Source of the DNA: Caulobacteraceae bacterium
GTDB lineage: Bacteria; Pseudomonadota; Alphaproteobacteria; Caulobacterales; Caulobacteraceae
Direction of reading: 5' to 3'
NCBI GenBank assembly: GCA_947475735.1
Contig: CANJLQ010000001.1
Span: forward strand, 62,001-126,000
DNA length: 64,000 bases
Shown here: positions 1 to 9,248 of the stretch, piece after piece
How positions within the stretch are numbered: position 1 is the stretch's first letter
Layout of the letters: each line of letters starts with the position of its first letter
Program-made: the position numbers and the translations under genes
The notes under the pieces: model-generated
Told to the model about the DNA's origin: nothing
The model's input: only the letters and a program-made list of their open reading frames with translations
The model's database searches: none

Positions 1-1206
1 AACGCCTTCGCCACGCGCGGGCGGATCATGGGCATCAACACGGGCCTGATCCTGCGCACAGAGGATCCCAACCAGCTGTTGGGCGTGATCGCCCACGAGG
101 CCGGTCACATCAAGAACCGCCACACCCTGCGTGACGGGGCCCAGGGCGCGGGCATGCAGCCCCTTCTGATGTCCATGGCGCTGGGCGCGCTCGCCATCAT
201 CGCAGGCGAGCCGGGGGCCGGCGCGGCGCTGCTGGGCTCGGGCCAGTATTTCGGCACTCTGGGGGCCCTGCGCTATCTTCAGGGCCAAGAGGGCGAGGCC
301 GATATCACCGCCGCCCGGGGTCTCGAAGCCGCCGGCCAGTCCGGTCGGGGCCTCGTCTCCTTCTTCGAGAATTTCCGCAGCCAGGAAGTCTTCTCCGACG
401 CTCGCCGCTACCCCTATTTCCGCAGCCACCCCCTGTCGGGCCAGCGGATCGAGGCCCTGCGCCGCCCCGTTGAGGCCATGTCCAACTACGGTCAGATCGA
501 CAGCCCCGAGCGGATGGCCCAGCACGCCCTGATCCGGGCCAAGATCCACGCCTTCATGGATCCGCCGACCCAGACGCTGCGGACCTATCTGGAGAGCGAC
601 ACCTCCTTCCCCGCGCGCTACGCCCGCGCCATCGCCTGGTACCGCGACGGCCAGACCCAGCGCGCGCTTGACGCCACCGACGCCCTGATCGCCGAAGACA
701 CGGACAATCCCTATCTGTGGGAACTGAGGGGCCAGATCCTGTTCGAGGAAGGCCGCCCGACCGAAGCCATCGAGGCCCACCGCCGCGCTGTAGGCTTCCT
801 GCCCGAGGCCCCTCTGCTGCGCATCAACCTCGCCCACGCCCTGATCGAGACCAACGACCCGGCCCAGCTGGACGAGGCGGTGGAGCAGCTGAAGATCGCC
901 ACAGCCCGCGAGGACGACAACACCCTGGCCTGGCGTCTACTGTCCCAGGCCTACTCTAGCCAAGGCAAGGAGGGCGAGGCGCGACTGGCGTCGGCGGAGT
1001 TCTATTTCGCGGCCGGTGGCGAGGAACAGGCCACCCAGTTCGCCCTGCGCGCGCGCGATATGCTGCCGCGCGGTTCGATCGAATGGCGGCGCGCCATGGA
1101 CATCGTCCTGGCATCCGGCGCGACGATGGATGACATCAACGACCTGGACGCGCGTCAGGAGCGGCGTCGCGAGCGCGGCCCCGCCGTCATCCCGCCCGGT
1201 GCCTGA
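1..1206 (+). CDS. M48 family zinc metalloprotease with C-terminal TPR region (5' end outside window)
   Basis: The frame is open from the first base, so the N-terminus (signal peptide and early protease domain) lies outside the window. The zinc site HEAGH is visible at bases 94-108, followed by a Gly/Ala-rich hydrophobic stretch and the downstream E of the family in GQEGEADITAA, where it would be the third zinc ligand. After about residue 190 the protein becomes TPR-like (SFPARYARAIAWYRDG, then NPYLWELRGQILFEEG). This matches periplasmic BepA-type M48 peptidases, which degrade or help assemble outer-membrane proteins. The next gene starts 22 bases downstream on the same strand and encodes a DsbA-like protein, fitting an envelope quality-control pair. 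The family call is safe; the exact substrate is not shown. Confidence 0.9.
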   Translation, partial: NAFATRGRIMGINTGLILRTEDPNQLLGVIAHEAGHIKNRHTLRDGAQGAGMQPLLMSMALGALAIIAGEPGAGAALLGSGQYFGTLGALRYLQGQEGEADITAARGLEAAGQSGRGLVSFFENFRSQEVFSDARRYPYFRSHPLSGQRIEALRRPVEAMSNYGQIDSPERMAQHALIRAKIHAFMDPPTQTLRTYLESDTSFPARYARAIAWYRDGQTQRALDATDALIAEDTDNPYLWELRGQILFEEGRPTEAIEAHRRAVGFLPEAPLLRINLAHALIETNDPAQLDEAVEQLKIATAREDDNTLAWRLLSQAYSSQGKEGEARLASAEFYFAAGGEEQATQFALRARDMLPRGSIEWRRAMDIVLASGATMDDINDLDARQERRRERGPAVIPPGA

Positions 1207-1228
1207 CCCCATCTTCTCAGAGACCCGA

Positions 1229-2017
1229 ATGACCGACGACGCCCCCTCGCCGCCCCCGCCCGCGCGCGATCCCCTGGCCTTCTTCGCCTCCGGACGGGGC
1301 GGGGCCGCCGCCGTGGCGATCTCGGTCCTGGCCCTGGGTCTGGCGGCCGCTCCCTATGCGACCGGCGGCAATTTCGGCGAGAAGGTCCGCGCCTATCTGA
1401 TCGCCAACCCCCAGGTGCTGGACGAGGCCGTCCAGGCGCGACAGGCGGCAGAGGAGACCAACCGGGTCGAGACCATCAACGCCACCGTCGCCGCCAACGC
1501 CGCCCTTCTGGCTCCCGATCCGCGCGACCCGGCCGTCGGTCCGGCCGACGCCAAGGTCACCGTGATCGAATTCTTCGACTACCGCTGCCCGGGCTGCAAG
1601 GCAGTCTCAGAGGACTATCTGGCCCTGATCCGCAGCCACCCGGACGTGCGCTTCGTCTTCAAGGAATGGCCGATCCTGGACCGGGGCGGCGACACCAGCT
1701 CCAACTATGCCGCCCGTGCCGCCCTCGCCGCCCATGCCCAGGGCCGCTACCTGCCGGTGCACCAGGCCCTGATGGCCGAACAGGCTCTGGACGAAGCCGC
1801 CGTCGACCGCATCCTGGCAGAGAACGGCGTCGATCTGACCCGCGCCCGGGCCGTGATCGCCTCGCCCGAGACCGACGACCTGATCGCCGACATCCACGGC
1901 GTAGGTCAGACCCTGGGCCTCGTCGGCACCCCGACCTTCCTGATCAACGGCCGCACGACCTCGACCATCAATCCGGTCGAGGTCTCGGCCGCGATCGAGG
2001 CGGCGAAAGCGAGATAA
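1229..2017 (+). CDS. DsbA-family thiol-disulfide oxidoreductase, membrane-anchored
   Basis: The protein has 262 residues with a Pro-rich cytoplasmic start, one hydrophobic segment at about residues 24-43 (signal anchor), a short helical region, then a thioredoxin-fold DsbA domain. The active site is CPGC at about residues 120-123 inside FFDYRCPGCK, and the cis-Pro loop appears as GTPTF near residue 231. Such proteins form or isomerise disulfides in the periplasm; the CPGC dipeptide and anchored architecture resemble the ScsC/Com1 branch rather than classical DsbA. The start at 1229 was chosen because upstream in-frame codons overlap the M48 gene and the anchor follows it sensibly. It probably forms an operon with the protease. 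The redox partner is unknown. Confidence 0.9.
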   Translation: MTDDAPSPPPPARDPLAFFASGRGGAAAVAISVLALGLAAAPYATGGNFGEKVRAYLIANPQVLDEAVQARQAAEETNRVETINATVAANAALLAPDPRDPAVGPADAKVTVIEFFDYRCPGCKAVSEDYLALIRSHPDVRFVFKEWPILDRGGDTSSNYAARAALAAHAQGRYLPVHQALMAEQALDEAAVDRILAENGVDLTRARAVIASPETDDLIADIHGVGQTLGLVGTPTFLINGRTTSTINPVEVSAAIEAAKAR

Positions 2018-2022
2018 TCTCC

Positions 2023-2161
2023 TTCTCCCTCCCCTTCATGGGGAGGGACCGCGAGCGGCAGCGAGCGCGGGTGGGGCCGTGTCGTCGGTGCGCAACGCCG
2101 GTTCAGCCCCACCCGGGCTTCGCTACGCTCCGCCGTCCCTCCCCATGAAGGGGAGGGAGAA
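2023..2161. repeat. 139-bp inverted-repeat element (family C)
   Basis: The ends are a perfect 26-bp inverted repeat: 2023-2048 is the exact reverse complement of 2136-2161, and each arm is itself a short palindrome around TTCATGG/CCATGAA. A nested inverted pair sits inside (GGGTGGGGC near 2070 and GCCCCACCC near 2106). No reading frame is present. It fills the whole gap between two convergent genes and could act as a bidirectional terminator. Related elements lie at 7818-7947 and 51161-51335. Confidence 0.85.
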
Positions 2162-2168
2162 AGCCAAC

Positions 2169-3875
2169 CTACGCCAGCCCCAGCGTCATTGCTCCGCCGA
2201 TCCACTCGATCCGGCTTCGCGCCCGCGCCGCATCCGCCGCCTCGGCATTGCCGAGCGCCGCTTCCGCCTCCGCCAGCACCCACAGGCTGTAAGGGTCCAT
2301 GGGCCAGTCGACGATCAGCGCCTCGATCTTCGCCTTGGCCCCCGCCGCGTCGCCGCTCGCCAGCATCGCCGCAGCCAAGCTGCGGCGCGTCGGATACCAG
2401 ATCACCGGCGGATCGCCGCCCTCGGGTCCGGAGCCCTGAATCTCCGCCGCACGCCCATAGGCGACGATCGCCGCCGCCGCATTGCCCTCGATCATCGCCG
2501 CCCGGCCCTCCAGCACGCGCTGGAACACCTCGACGAAGTCGTTGCCATCGTTGCCACGCCCGCTGCCGAGGGTCCCGGCGTCCCGGATCGCCCGGATCGC
2601 CTCAGCCTCGGCGCGCACGGCCCGGGCGTCCCCTGCCCGCGCCGCCGCCTCGCCCCTGGCATAGCGCCAGCTGGCGCGCAGCATCGGCCGGTCCTCCGGT
2701 GGCTCGGCCAGGGCCGCCACCTGCTCAGCAGACCCGAAACGCCCATGAATGGCATAGGCGTTGTGCGCCATCATCTGCCGCAAGGCATTGTCCGCCGGGA
2801 TGTCCGGATAGGTCGCAAGAAACCGCTGCCCAAGCAGCAGCCCCTCCTCCGCCCCACCCGCCATCAACGCCCCACCCATGCCGAAATGAATGTTGTGGGC
2901 ATGCAGCGCCATTCCCGGCACCCCGCCCGGCGGCCGCGCCAGTTCGTCGTACCGCTGGTCCAGCGCCACGGCGTTCACATTCGAGTTCATCGCGTCCCTG
3001 TATCGCCCGACGCGATAGAAGGTGTGCGACGGCATGTGCACCAGATGGCTGGCCGAAGGCGTCAGGGCCGCCAGCCGCTCGCCATAGGGGATGGCCTTGT
3101 GCGGATCGTCCGACCATTCGGTCAGGTGGATGTACAGATGGATCGTCCCCGGGTCGTTCGGCGCGCGGTCCAGCGAGGCCTCCAGCAGGCTCATGGCGCG
3201 GGTGATGCCGGGATCCTTGGCCTGACCGTCCTCGTCCCACCATTCGTCGGCCTTCAGCATCCAGGCGTCGGCGGCCACCGCCACGATCATCGGATCATCG
3301 GGGTGCTCCGCCGCGATCCGGTCCATGGCCCTGGCGAACCGGACGGCACGGCTGGCCTTGAAGCCTGAGTAGCGCTGGATCATGGCGTCGATCATCCGCC
3401 GCTGGACCGGCGTGGCGTCCCGCGCCTTCCTCCGCGCCAGCTGTGCCAGCCTGCGCCCCTCGGCCATGGAGGCGTCGTCGGTGCCGCCGCCGTTCAGATT
3501 CGGCCCCAGCGCCCAGGCCTCGCCCCAGGCGCACATGGCGCACTCCGGATCCAGCGCCTGGGCCTTGCGGAACGCCCGCACGGATTCCTTGTGCTCGAAC
3601 GCCCAGCGCAGTCGCACCCCGTGGTCGAACCAGGCCTGGGCCTCGGGATTGACCGTATCCACCACCCAGGTCGCCCCGCCGAAGCCGTCGACCATGACCA
3701 TGTCGGTCGCCGACGGCGCATCCAGCACCGATCCGACCGTCCCGCACCCGCGCGGGTTCTGGATCAGGGCCACGCTGGCCGCCGCATCCGCCGCGGCCCG
3801 GGACGCATCCGCCACCGCCGCCGGCGCGCTCAGACAGATCGCCACCGCCGTGAATGCCAGAAATTCCGATCGCAT
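2169..3875 (-). CDS. Secreted tetratricopeptide-repeat protein of unknown function
   Basis: The protein has 568 residues. The start at 3875 gives a clean signal peptide (MRSEFLAFTAVAICLSAP then AAVADA); eight further in-frame residues upstream would spoil it. After a variable region the protein is built of TPR-like helical pairs, for example WFDHGVRLRWAFEHKESVRA, then ALDPECAMCAWGEAWALGPN, then repeated YGRAAEIQG and YAIHGRFGSAEQ units. A CxxC (CAMC) lies in the second unit. This matches a widespread family of periplasmic or outer-membrane TPR proteins with no assigned activity. It stands alone on the minus strand between an inverted-repeat element and the thiamine genes, and is convergent with the DsbA-like gene. 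No enzymatic motif is seen. Confidence 0.8.
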   Translation of the reverse strand: MRSEFLAFTAVAICLSAPAAVADASRAAADAAASVALIQNPRGCGTVGSVLDAPSATDMVMVDGFGGATWVVDTVNPEAQAWFDHGVRLRWAFEHKESVRAFRKAQALDPECAMCAWGEAWALGPNLNGGGTDDASMAEGRRLAQLARRKARDATPVQRRMIDAMIQRYSGFKASRAVRFARAMDRIAAEHPDDPMIVAVAADAWMLKADEWWDEDGQAKDPGITRAMSLLEASLDRAPNDPGTIHLYIHLTEWSDDPHKAIPYGERLAALTPSASHLVHMPSHTFYRVGRYRDAMNSNVNAVALDQRYDELARPPGGVPGMALHAHNIHFGMGGALMAGGAEEGLLLGQRFLATYPDIPADNALRQMMAHNAYAIHGRFGSAEQVAALAEPPEDRPMLRASWRYARGEAAARAGDARAVRAEAEAIRAIRDAGTLGSGRGNDGNDFVEVFQRVLEGRAAMIEGNAAAAIVAYGRAAEIQGSGPEGGDPPVIWYPTRRSLAAAMLASGDAAGAKAKIEALIVDWPMDPYSLWVLAEAEAALGNAEAADAARARSRIEWIGGAMTLGLA

Positions 3876-3931
3876 CGCTCGTCTCCCGCCCGAACGCACT
3901 TTGCGTCAGAGAACGGGGGCCGCCAAGAGCC

Positions 3932-4738
3932 CTAGATCAAGCCCGCCAGCGGCGAAGACGGGTCGGCGTACATCCGCTTCGCCATCCGTCCGGCCAGATA
4001 GCCCTGACGCCCCGCGATCACCGCGTGCTTCATGGCCGAGGCCATCAGGATCGGGTCCTTGGCCTCGGCGATGGCGGTGTTCATCAGCACGGCATCGCAG
4101 CCCAGCTCCATCGCCAGGGTCGCGTCCGACGGCGTGCCGACGCCGGCGTCGACCAGCACCGGCACCGTCGCCTGCTCGACGATCAGCCGGATGTTCACAC
4201 GGTTCTGCAACCCCAGCCCCGACCCGATGGGCGCCGCCGCCGGCATGATCGCGGCGGCCCCTGCCTCCTCCAGCCGCCGACACATGACGACGTCGTCGGT
4301 GCAGTAGACCATGACCTGGAACCCGTCCTTGATCAGCAGCTCCAGCGCCCGCAGCGTCTCGACCATGTCGGGATACAGGTGCGCCGTGTTGGACAGCACC
4401 TCCAGCTTGACCAGGTCCCATCCCCCCGCCTCGCGCGCCAACCGAAGGGTCCGCACCGCGTCCTCGCCGGTGAAGCACCCGGCGGTGTTGGGCAGGAAGG
4501 TGAAGCGATCGGGCTTTACGTAGTCCACCAGCATGGGCTGAGACGGATCGGACAGGTTCACCCGGCGCACGGCGACAGTCACGATCTCGGCGCCGGCCGC
4601 CTCGGCGGCGGCGGCGTTCTGGGCATAGTCGACGTATTTGCCGGTGCCGACGATCAGGCGGGACGAGAAGGTCCGTCCGGCGACGGTCCAGGTGTCGGAA
4701 GCGGCCTCGACGGCGGGCGGAGCGAAGGGGGCGTTCAT
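3932..4738 (-). CDS. thiG: Thiazole synthase ThiG
   Basis: The protein has 268 residues and a TIM-barrel fold typical of ThiG, which makes the thiazole phosphate of thiamine from deoxyxylulose phosphate, dehydroglycine and the ThiS thiocarboxylate. Landmarks are RLIVGTGKY near residue 28, the Schiff-base lysine in DLVKLEVL near residue 111, the [14 protein letters not shown] loop, and [11 protein letters not shown]. An N-terminal extension of about 17 residues precedes the core. Its sulfur donor ThiS is encoded upstream on the same strand but 405 bases away, separated by an inverted-repeat element, which is unusual for this gene pair. No thiE, thiO or thiF is in the window. Confidence 0.96.
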   Translation of the reverse strand: MNAPFAPPAVEAASDTWTVAGRTFSSRLIVGTGKYVDYAQNAAAAEAAGAEIVTVAVRRVNLSDPSQPMLVDYVKPDRFTFLPNTAGCFTGEDAVRTLRLAREAGGWDLVKLEVLSNTAHLYPDMVETLRALELLIKDGFQVMVYCTDDVVMCRRLEEAGAAAIMPAAAPIGSGLGLQNRVNIRLIVEQATVPVLVDAGVGTPSDATLAMELGCDAVLMNTAIAEAKDPILMASAMKHAVIAGRQGYLAGRMAKRMYADPSSPLAGLI

Positions 4739-4841
4739 CAGGCCTATCTAGGCGCTTGGGCGAGCGGACGAAACCGTTGGTGCCTCTTGGTGGTGCAAGT
4801 GAGGTCTGCCAGAACAAATCAGGTAACTTCAGCCACCCTAG

Positions 4842-4977
4842 CCGTCATCCTCGGAGTTGATCCGAGGATCGGACCTCAGCGGGGCGACGACCGGAGCGTG
4901 CCGCCGCATCGAAGCGCCAATCGTCGTCTCATCCGCTGCTGACCATCCGATCCTCGGATCAAGTCCGAGGATGACGG
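4842..4977. repeat. 136-bp inverted-repeat element (family A)
   Basis: The arms 4842-4872 and 4947-4977 are 31-bp reverse complements differing at one central base. Each arm is itself palindromic around CCTCGGA / TCCGAGG. A 74-base spacer lies between. A second copy with the same arms is at 61983-62114 with a different spacer, so the arms, not the middle, are conserved. This is REP/BIME-like or MITE-like structure with no coding capacity. Confidence 0.85.
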
Positions 4978-5085
4978 AGTGCGCTTGAGGGCTGCGATGG
5001 GCCTTTTCACACCGAGCCTGCCGACGGTTAAAAGGCTTTTTTGTTCACTCTATTATTATCGCGACCTAACACCGCTCGAGAGGAG

Positions 5086-5120
5086 TTGGACTCGCTGCAC
5101 CCGGTACTGCCCGAGTCCAA
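5086..5120. repeat. Inverted repeat TTGGACTCG / CGAGTCCAA carrying two GANTC sites
   Basis: Nine-base arms at 5086-5094 and 5112-5120 enclose 17 bases. Each arm contains GANTC, the site methylated by CcrM in Caulobacter-type bacteria. It lies just beyond the 3' end of thiS and may act as a terminator hairpin; no T-run follows. A similar repeat occurs at 21302-21344. Confidence 0.6.
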
Positions 5121-5143
5121 ACGACGCCGTCCAACCCGACACC

Positions 5144-5341
5144 TCAGCCCCCGCCGACGAACTGGACCAGCTCGATCCGGTCGCCCTCCTCCAGCGCCGT
5201 CGTGGCGTGCAGCGAGCGCGGCACGATGGTCAGGTTGCGCTCCACGGCGACCTTGCGGACATCGAAGCCCAGCTCCTCGACCAGGGCCGTCACCGTCCGC
5301 GCGGCGACCTCGCGCGTATCTCCGTTGACTTGAATGCGCAT
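5144..5341 (-). CDS. thiS: Thiamine biosynthesis sulfur carrier ThiS
   Basis: The protein has 65 residues, the usual length for this ubiquitin-fold carrier. It begins MRIQVNGDTREV and ends in Gly-Gly-Gly; the C-terminal Gly-Gly is required for adenylation and thiocarboxylate formation, after which ThiS hands sulfur to ThiG. The motif VAVERNLTIVPRS and the ending GDRIELVQFVGGG are typical. It is transcribed toward thiG, with a 405-base non-coding insertion between the two. The enzyme that adenylates it (ThiF or MoeB) is not in this window. No TPP riboswitch signature was seen in the 115 bases upstream. Confidence 0.93.
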   Translation of the reverse strand: MRIQVNGDTREVAARTVTALVEELGFDVRKVAVERNLTIVPRSLHATTALEEGDRIELVQFVGGG

Positions 5342-5456
5342 GTCGTTACGTCAACTCAGGTTCGATCCGGTGCCGCCTCGGCTTTGACGAGGGACGCCGT
5401 TCCGTTAAAAGGCCGCCCCACCGAAGCGGTTCAGCTTGCCAGACTGTCCGGAGCGA

Positions 5457-5918
5457 ATGCCCGAAACCCCCGTCCTCTACGTCCTGAACGGCCCCAACCT
5501 CAACCTCCTCGGCGTGCGCGAGCCGCACATCTATGGGCGCGAGACCCTGGCCGACGTCCAGGCGATCTGCGAGCGAGCAGCGGACGGCGCGACGGTCGTG
5601 TTCCGCCAGTCGAATCGCGAGGGCGAGCTGATCGACTGGGTGCAAGAGGCGCGCACCGAGGCCTCGGCCCTCGTTCTCAATCCCGCGGGCTACGGCCACA
5701 CCTCGATCGCCCTCTTGGACGCGCTCAAGGCTCTGAGCATCCCGGTGGTCGAATGCCACCTGTCCAACCCCGCCGCGCGCGAAGATTTCCGGGCCCACAG
5801 CTACGTCTCGCTGGCGGCGACCGGCGTCGTCTCGGGCTTCGGTGCCCACTCCTACGAACTGGCCGTCAAGGCCGCCCTCCGGCTGGCGCGGGAACGCAGC
5901 GCCCCGCCGGCCCGTTGA
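5457..5918 (+). CDS. aroQ: 3-dehydroquinate dehydratase, type II
   Basis: The protein has 153 residues, the normal size of the type II enzyme that dehydrates 3-dehydroquinate in the shikimate pathway. Signature segments are [19 protein letters not shown], the flexible-loop region [15 protein letters not shown] with its Arg and Tyr-loop equivalents, [16 protein letters not shown], and [15 protein letters not shown] with the catalytic His. The start at 5457 follows GGAG; the seven upstream in-frame residues are not family-like. It is followed after 26 bases by accB and accC, the common alphaproteobacterial aroQ-accB-accC order, suggesting one transcript. Confidence 0.96.
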   Translation: MPETPVLYVLNGPNLNLLGVREPHIYGRETLADVQAICERAADGATVVFRQSNREGELIDWVQEARTEASALVLNPAGYGHTSIALLDALKALSIPVVECHLSNPAAREDFRAHSYVSLAATGVVSGFGAHSYELAVKAALRLARERSAPPAR

Positions 5919-5944
5919 ACCCCGATCACAAGGCGACGCTTTCC

Positions 5945-6460
5945 ATGGCGACCGACAAGAAGCTGGACAACGAACCGACCGACGCCATCGACGCGGCGCT
6001 CGTGCGGCAACTGGCCGACATCCTGAACGACACCAGCCTGACCGAGATCGAGGTCGAGCGCGGCGACCTGCGCATCCGCGTGGCGCGCGAGATCACCGCC
6101 GCCCCCGTCATGCACTACGCCCCCGCCCCGGCGGCTGCCGCTCCGGCACCGGTCGCAGCGCCCGCTGCCTCCGCGCCCGCCTCCATGCCGTCCGACCCCG
6201 CCACGATCGTCGCCAAGTCCGGCGAGCAGGTGAAGTCGCCCATGGTCGGCACCGTCTACCTCCAGCCCTCGCCCGAGGCCGACCCGTTCGTCGCGCCGGG
6301 CGACAAGGTGAAGAAGGGCCAGACCCTGCTGATCATCGAGGCCATGAAGACCATGAACCCGATCCAGGCCCCCCGCGACGGCGTGGTCCAGGACATCCTG
6401 GTCGGCGACGCCCAGCCGGTCGAGTTCGGTGAGCCCCTCGTCGTCCTCGTCGAGGCCTGA
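5945..6460 (+). CDS. accB: Biotin carboxyl carrier protein of acetyl-CoA carboxylase
   Basis: The protein has 171 residues. An N-terminal helical region (about 1-50) binds the carboxylase; an Ala/Pro-rich linker spans about 58-82; and the biotinyl domain follows. The biotinylated lysine is in EAMKTMNP near residue 135, and [13 protein letters not shown] opens the domain. The protein carries CO2 as carboxybiotin from AccC to the carboxyltransferase, the first step of fatty acid synthesis. It sits seven bases upstream of accC. A very long reading frame that starts far upstream merges with this frame, but only the ATG at 5945 gives the known N-terminus. Confidence 0.97.
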   Translation: MATDKKLDNEPTDAIDAALVRQLADILNDTSLTEIEVERGDLRIRVAREITAAPVMHYAPAPAAAAPAPVAAPAASAPASMPSDPATIVAKSGEQVKSPMVGTVYLQPSPEADPFVAPGDKVKKGQTLLIIEAMKTMNPIQAPRDGVVQDILVGDAQPVEFGEPLVVLVEA

Positions 6461-6467
6461 GGCCGCC

Positions 6468-7817
6468 ATGTTCACCAAGGTCCTGATCGCCAACCGTGGC
6501 GAGATCGCGCTGCGCATCCACCGCGCGTGCAAGGAGATGGGCATCTCCACCGTCGCCGTGCATTCCGAGGCCGATCGCGGTGCCATGTGGGTGCGGCTGG
6601 CCGACGAGAGCGTCTGCATCGGACCGGCCCCGGCGGCCAAATCCTATCTGAACATCCCCTCGATCATCGCCGCGGCCGAGATCACCGGGGCCCAGGCCAT
6701 CCACCCCGGCTATGGATTCCTGTCCGAGAACGCCCGCTTCGCCGAGATCGTCAACGCCCACGGCATGACCTTCATCGGCCCGACGCCCGAGCACATCCGC
6801 GTCATGGGCGACAAGATCACCGCCAAGCAGACGGTGCTCGAGGCCGGCATTCCCTGCGTTCCCGGCTCGGCCGGCGAGGTCGAGACCGTCGAGGAGGCTA
6901 TCGCGGCCTCCAGGGACATCGGCTTTCCCCTGATCGTGAAAGCGGCGGCCGGCGGCGGCGGACGCGGCATGAAGGTCGCCCTCACCGCCGACGACCTGGT
7001 CGAGGCCGTCCAGACCGCCCAGACCGAGGCCAAGGCCGCTTTCGGCAACGGCGCGGTCTATATGGAGCGCTACCTCCAGAAGCCTCGCCACATCGAGATC
7101 CAGGTCGTGGCCGACAGCCACGGCAACGTCGTCCACCTGGGCGAACGCGACTGTTCTCTTCAGCGCCGCCACCAGAAGGTGCTGGAAGAAGCCCCCTCGC
7201 CCGCCCTGTCGGCCGCCGAGCGCATCCAGATCGGCGAGGTGGTCAACAAGGCCATCGGCAAGATCGGCTACCTCGGCGTCGGCACCATCGAGTTCCTGTG
7301 GGAAGACGGCGAGTTCTTCTTCATCGAGATGAACACCCGCCTGCAGGTCGAACACCCAGTCACCGAGGCCATCACCGGCGTCGACCTGGTGCGCGAACAG
7401 ATCCGCATCGCCGCGGGCCTGCCCCTCAGCTTCACCCAGGAAGACATCCACTTCGAGGGCCACGCCATCGAGGTCCGGATCAACGCCGAGAACTCCGAGA
7501 CCTTCGCCCCCTCGCCCGGCACGGTCACCGACTTCCACGCGCCCGGCGGCCTGGGCGTCCGTTTGGACAGCGCCATCTACGCCGGCTATTCGATCCCGCC
7601 CTACTACGACAGCCTGATCGGCAAGCTGATCGTCCACGGTCGCGACCGCCCCGAATGCATCGCCCGGCTGAAGCGCAGCTTGAACGAGATGGTCATCGGC
7701 GGCGTCGACACCACCATCCCCCTATTCCAGCGCCTGCTGAACGAGCCCGACATCATCACCGGCGACTACGACATCCACTGGCTGGAACAGTGGGCGAAGC
7801 AGCGGGCGGCCATCTAG
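6468..7817 (+). CDS. accC: Acetyl-CoA carboxylase, biotin carboxylase subunit
   Basis: The protein has 449 residues, the standard AccC length. It begins [17 protein letters not shown], has the biotin carboxylase fold, the Gly-rich ATP loop [11 protein letters not shown] near residue 160, the catalytic segment [19 protein letters not shown], and [16 protein letters not shown]. It carboxylates biotin on AccB using ATP and bicarbonate in the cytoplasm. It is directly downstream of accB. Its stop codon is followed immediately by an inverted-repeat element that reaches to three bases before aat, so the operon probably ends or is attenuated there. Confidence 0.97.
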   Translation: MFTKVLIANRGEIALRIHRACKEMGISTVAVHSEADRGAMWVRLADESVCIGPAPAAKSYLNIPSIIAAAEITGAQAIHPGYGFLSENARFAEIVNAHGMTFIGPTPEHIRVMGDKITAKQTVLEAGIPCVPGSAGEVETVEEAIAASRDIGFPLIVKAAAGGGGRGMKVALTADDLVEAVQTAQTEAKAAFGNGAVYMERYLQKPRHIEIQVVADSHGNVVHLGERDCSLQRRHQKVLEEAPSPALSAAERIQIGEVVNKAIGKIGYLGVGTIEFLWEDGEFFFIEMNTRLQVEHPVTEAITGVDLVREQIRIAAGLPLSFTQEDIHFEGHAIEVRINAENSETFAPSPGTVTDFHAPGGLGVRLDSAIYAGYSIPPYYDSLIGKLIVHGRDRPECIARLKRSLNEMVIGGVDTTIPLFQRLLNEPDIITGDYDIHWLEQWAKQRAAI

Positions 7818-7947
7818 AATCCTCCCCCATTGGGGGAGGTGGCACGGAGCGAAGCGAAGTGACGGAGGGGGCCCGCCGCATACGCCGCTATGCGCGTCTA
7901 GCCCCCTCCACCGCTTCGCGGTCCCCCTCCCCCAACGGGAGAGGATT
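7818..7947. repeat. 130-bp inverted-repeat element (family C) with aat ribosome binding site in its right arm
   Basis: The left arm (from 7818, AATCCTCCCCCATTGGGGG) and right arm (to 7947, ending GGGAGAGGATT) match as inverted repeats with a few mismatches. An inner hairpin CCGCTTCGCGG lies near 7910. The element begins one base after the accC stop and ends three bases before the aat GTG start. The purine-rich GGGAGAGG in the right arm is placed correctly as the aat Shine-Dalgarno sequence. Confidence 0.8.
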
Positions 7948-7950
7948 ACT

Positions 7951-8610
7951 GTGACCTTCACCGCCCAAGACCTGCTCGCATGCTACGCTCAGGGCGTCTT
8001 CCCGATGGGCGAGGCACGCGACGACCCCCGTGTCTTTCTGGTCGAGCCGGAGATGCGGGGCGTCATCCCGCTGGACGCCTTTCGCATCCCCACCCGCCTG
8101 CGCCGCACCGTCCGCGCCGAGCCGTTTCAGGTTCGCATCGACACGGCTTTCGGCGCGGTCATCGACGCCTGCGCCGCGCCTGCGCCCGGCCGCGAGGACA
8201 CCTGGATCAACGGCCCCATTCGCCGGCTGTACCTCGAACTCCACGCGCTTGGCCGCGCCCATTCGATCGAGTGTTGGCGCGACGAGGTGCTTGTGGGTGG
8301 CCTCTACGGCGTGACCTTGGGCGGTGCCTTCTTCGGCGAGAGCATGTTCAGCCGGGCGACGGATGCGTCGAAGGTCGCCCTGGTGCATCTGGTGGCCCGG
8401 CTGCGCCTCGGCGGCTGGACGCTGCTGGACGCCCAGTTCCGCACGCCGCATCTGGATCAGTTCGGCCTGATCGAGACGCCGCAGTCCGTCTATCTGACGA
8501 TGCTGGAGGCCGCGCTGACGGGCCGGCCGGACGCCAGCGTCCTGTCACGCCCCCTGACGGGGACCGAGGCCGTCGCCTATTCCTTGCAGCCCACGACCCA
8601 GGCGTCATAG
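7951..8610 (+). CDS. aat: Leucyl/phenylalanyl-tRNA--protein transferase
   Basis: The protein has 219 residues beginning at GTG. Family motifs are [13 protein letters not shown] at the start, [31 protein letters not shown] and [16 protein letters not shown], then [15 protein letters not shown]. The enzyme adds Leu or Phe to proteins with N-terminal Arg or Lys, marking them for ClpS-ClpAP degradation. Translation appears to rely on GGGAGAGG at about 7938-7945, which belongs to the preceding repeat element. The last 34 bases overlap the end of the DUF2155 gene on the other strand, so the two messages are antisense at their 3' ends. Confidence 0.96.
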   Translation: MTFTAQDLLACYAQGVFPMGEARDDPRVFLVEPEMRGVIPLDAFRIPTRLRRTVRAEPFQVRIDTAFGAVIDACAAPAPGREDTWINGPIRRLYLELHALGRAHSIECWRDEVLVGGLYGVTLGGAFFGESMFSRATDASKVALVHLVARLRLGGWTLLDAQFRTPHLDQFGLIETPQSVYLTMLEAALTGRPDASVLSRPLTGTEAVAYSLQPTTQAS

Positions 8611-9248
8611 ATCGGGTGCTGCAGCCCGCTCAGCGCGGGCGTGGAGGCATACATCCAGCCCCGGAAGATCTGGCGCGGCTCGGCCCGCACGGTGCCGCGC
8701 GGCTGAAGGGTCACCTCCAGATAGGCGATCGAATCCGCCACCAGCTCGTTCTCGGCCGCGACCTCGCAGGCGCGAGCGGTGAAGATCAGGGACTGGTTGA
8801 AGCGCACCGGTCGACCGCCGACCTCCACCTCGAAACGCATGCTCTCGGCGGTGATCTTGTCGATGGCCTCGACGATGGCGACGCGACGGCGCTGGCGCGG
8901 GGCGGGCGTGTCGGGAGCCAGGCGTTCGGCCTTTTCCTCGTCGGTCTCGCCCTCCTCCTTGTCCTCGTCGTCGGCAGCCTCCTCGTCCGCATCGGCCGCA
9001 TCGTCCTCGATGGCGGCGGTCTCGATGGCCGGGGCCGGCGGCACGATGGCGATGGGGTTGGCCGGGGCCGGATCACCGGCTGGAGCCGACTCGCCCGTTG
9101 TGGTCGCGCGCAGGGCGTCGGCGACCGGATCGGCTGCGGGCGTCGCGTCCTGCGGCGGCGCGTCCTGCATGCCGCCCGCGACGACCCCGCCCGCGACCAT
9201 CAGGGCCAGGGCAGCGGCACCGACCATCATCAGCCGGTTGCGCGTCAT
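8577..9248 (-). CDS. DUF2155 domain protein, predicted periplasmic
   Basis: The protein has 223 residues. An N-terminal signal segment ([20 protein letters not shown]) is followed by a long acidic low-complexity linker (about 80-112, rich in Asp, Glu and Ala) and a C-terminal DUF2155 domain: [19 protein letters not shown], then [34 protein letters not shown] and DAWVVGC. Two cysteines (ACEVA and VGC) could pair. The family is conserved in alphaproteobacteria next to aat and the NDUFA12 homologue, as here, but has no proven role. Its ATG overlaps the stop of the NDUFA12 gene by four bases, so the two are translationally coupled. Confidence 0.9.
   Translation of the reverse strand: MTRNRLMMVGAAALALMVAGGVVAGGMQDAPPQDATPAADPVADALRATTTGESAPAGDPAPANPIAIVPPAPAIETAAIEDDAADADEEAADDEDKEEGETDEEKAERLAPDTPAPRQRRRVAIVEAIDKITAESMRFEVEVGGRPVRFNQSLIFTARACEVAAENELVADSIAYLEVTLQPRGTVRAEPRQIFRGWMYASTPALSGLQHPIYDAWVVGCKE

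Larger units (their letters stand above)
4739..5143. other. Non-coding gap between thiS and thiG
   Basis: This 405-base stretch contains no credible gene. It holds the family A inverted-repeat element (4842-4977), an AT-rich patch around 5030-5062 and a GANTC-containing inverted repeat (5086-5120). Any transcript from thiS to thiG must read through these structures. Confidence 0.7.

Noticed and set aside
5342..5456. TPP riboswitch upstream of thiS
   Set aside because: The conserved CTGAGA and the GATCTGGATAATGCCAGC-type core are absent; only a short CCTGAG was found.
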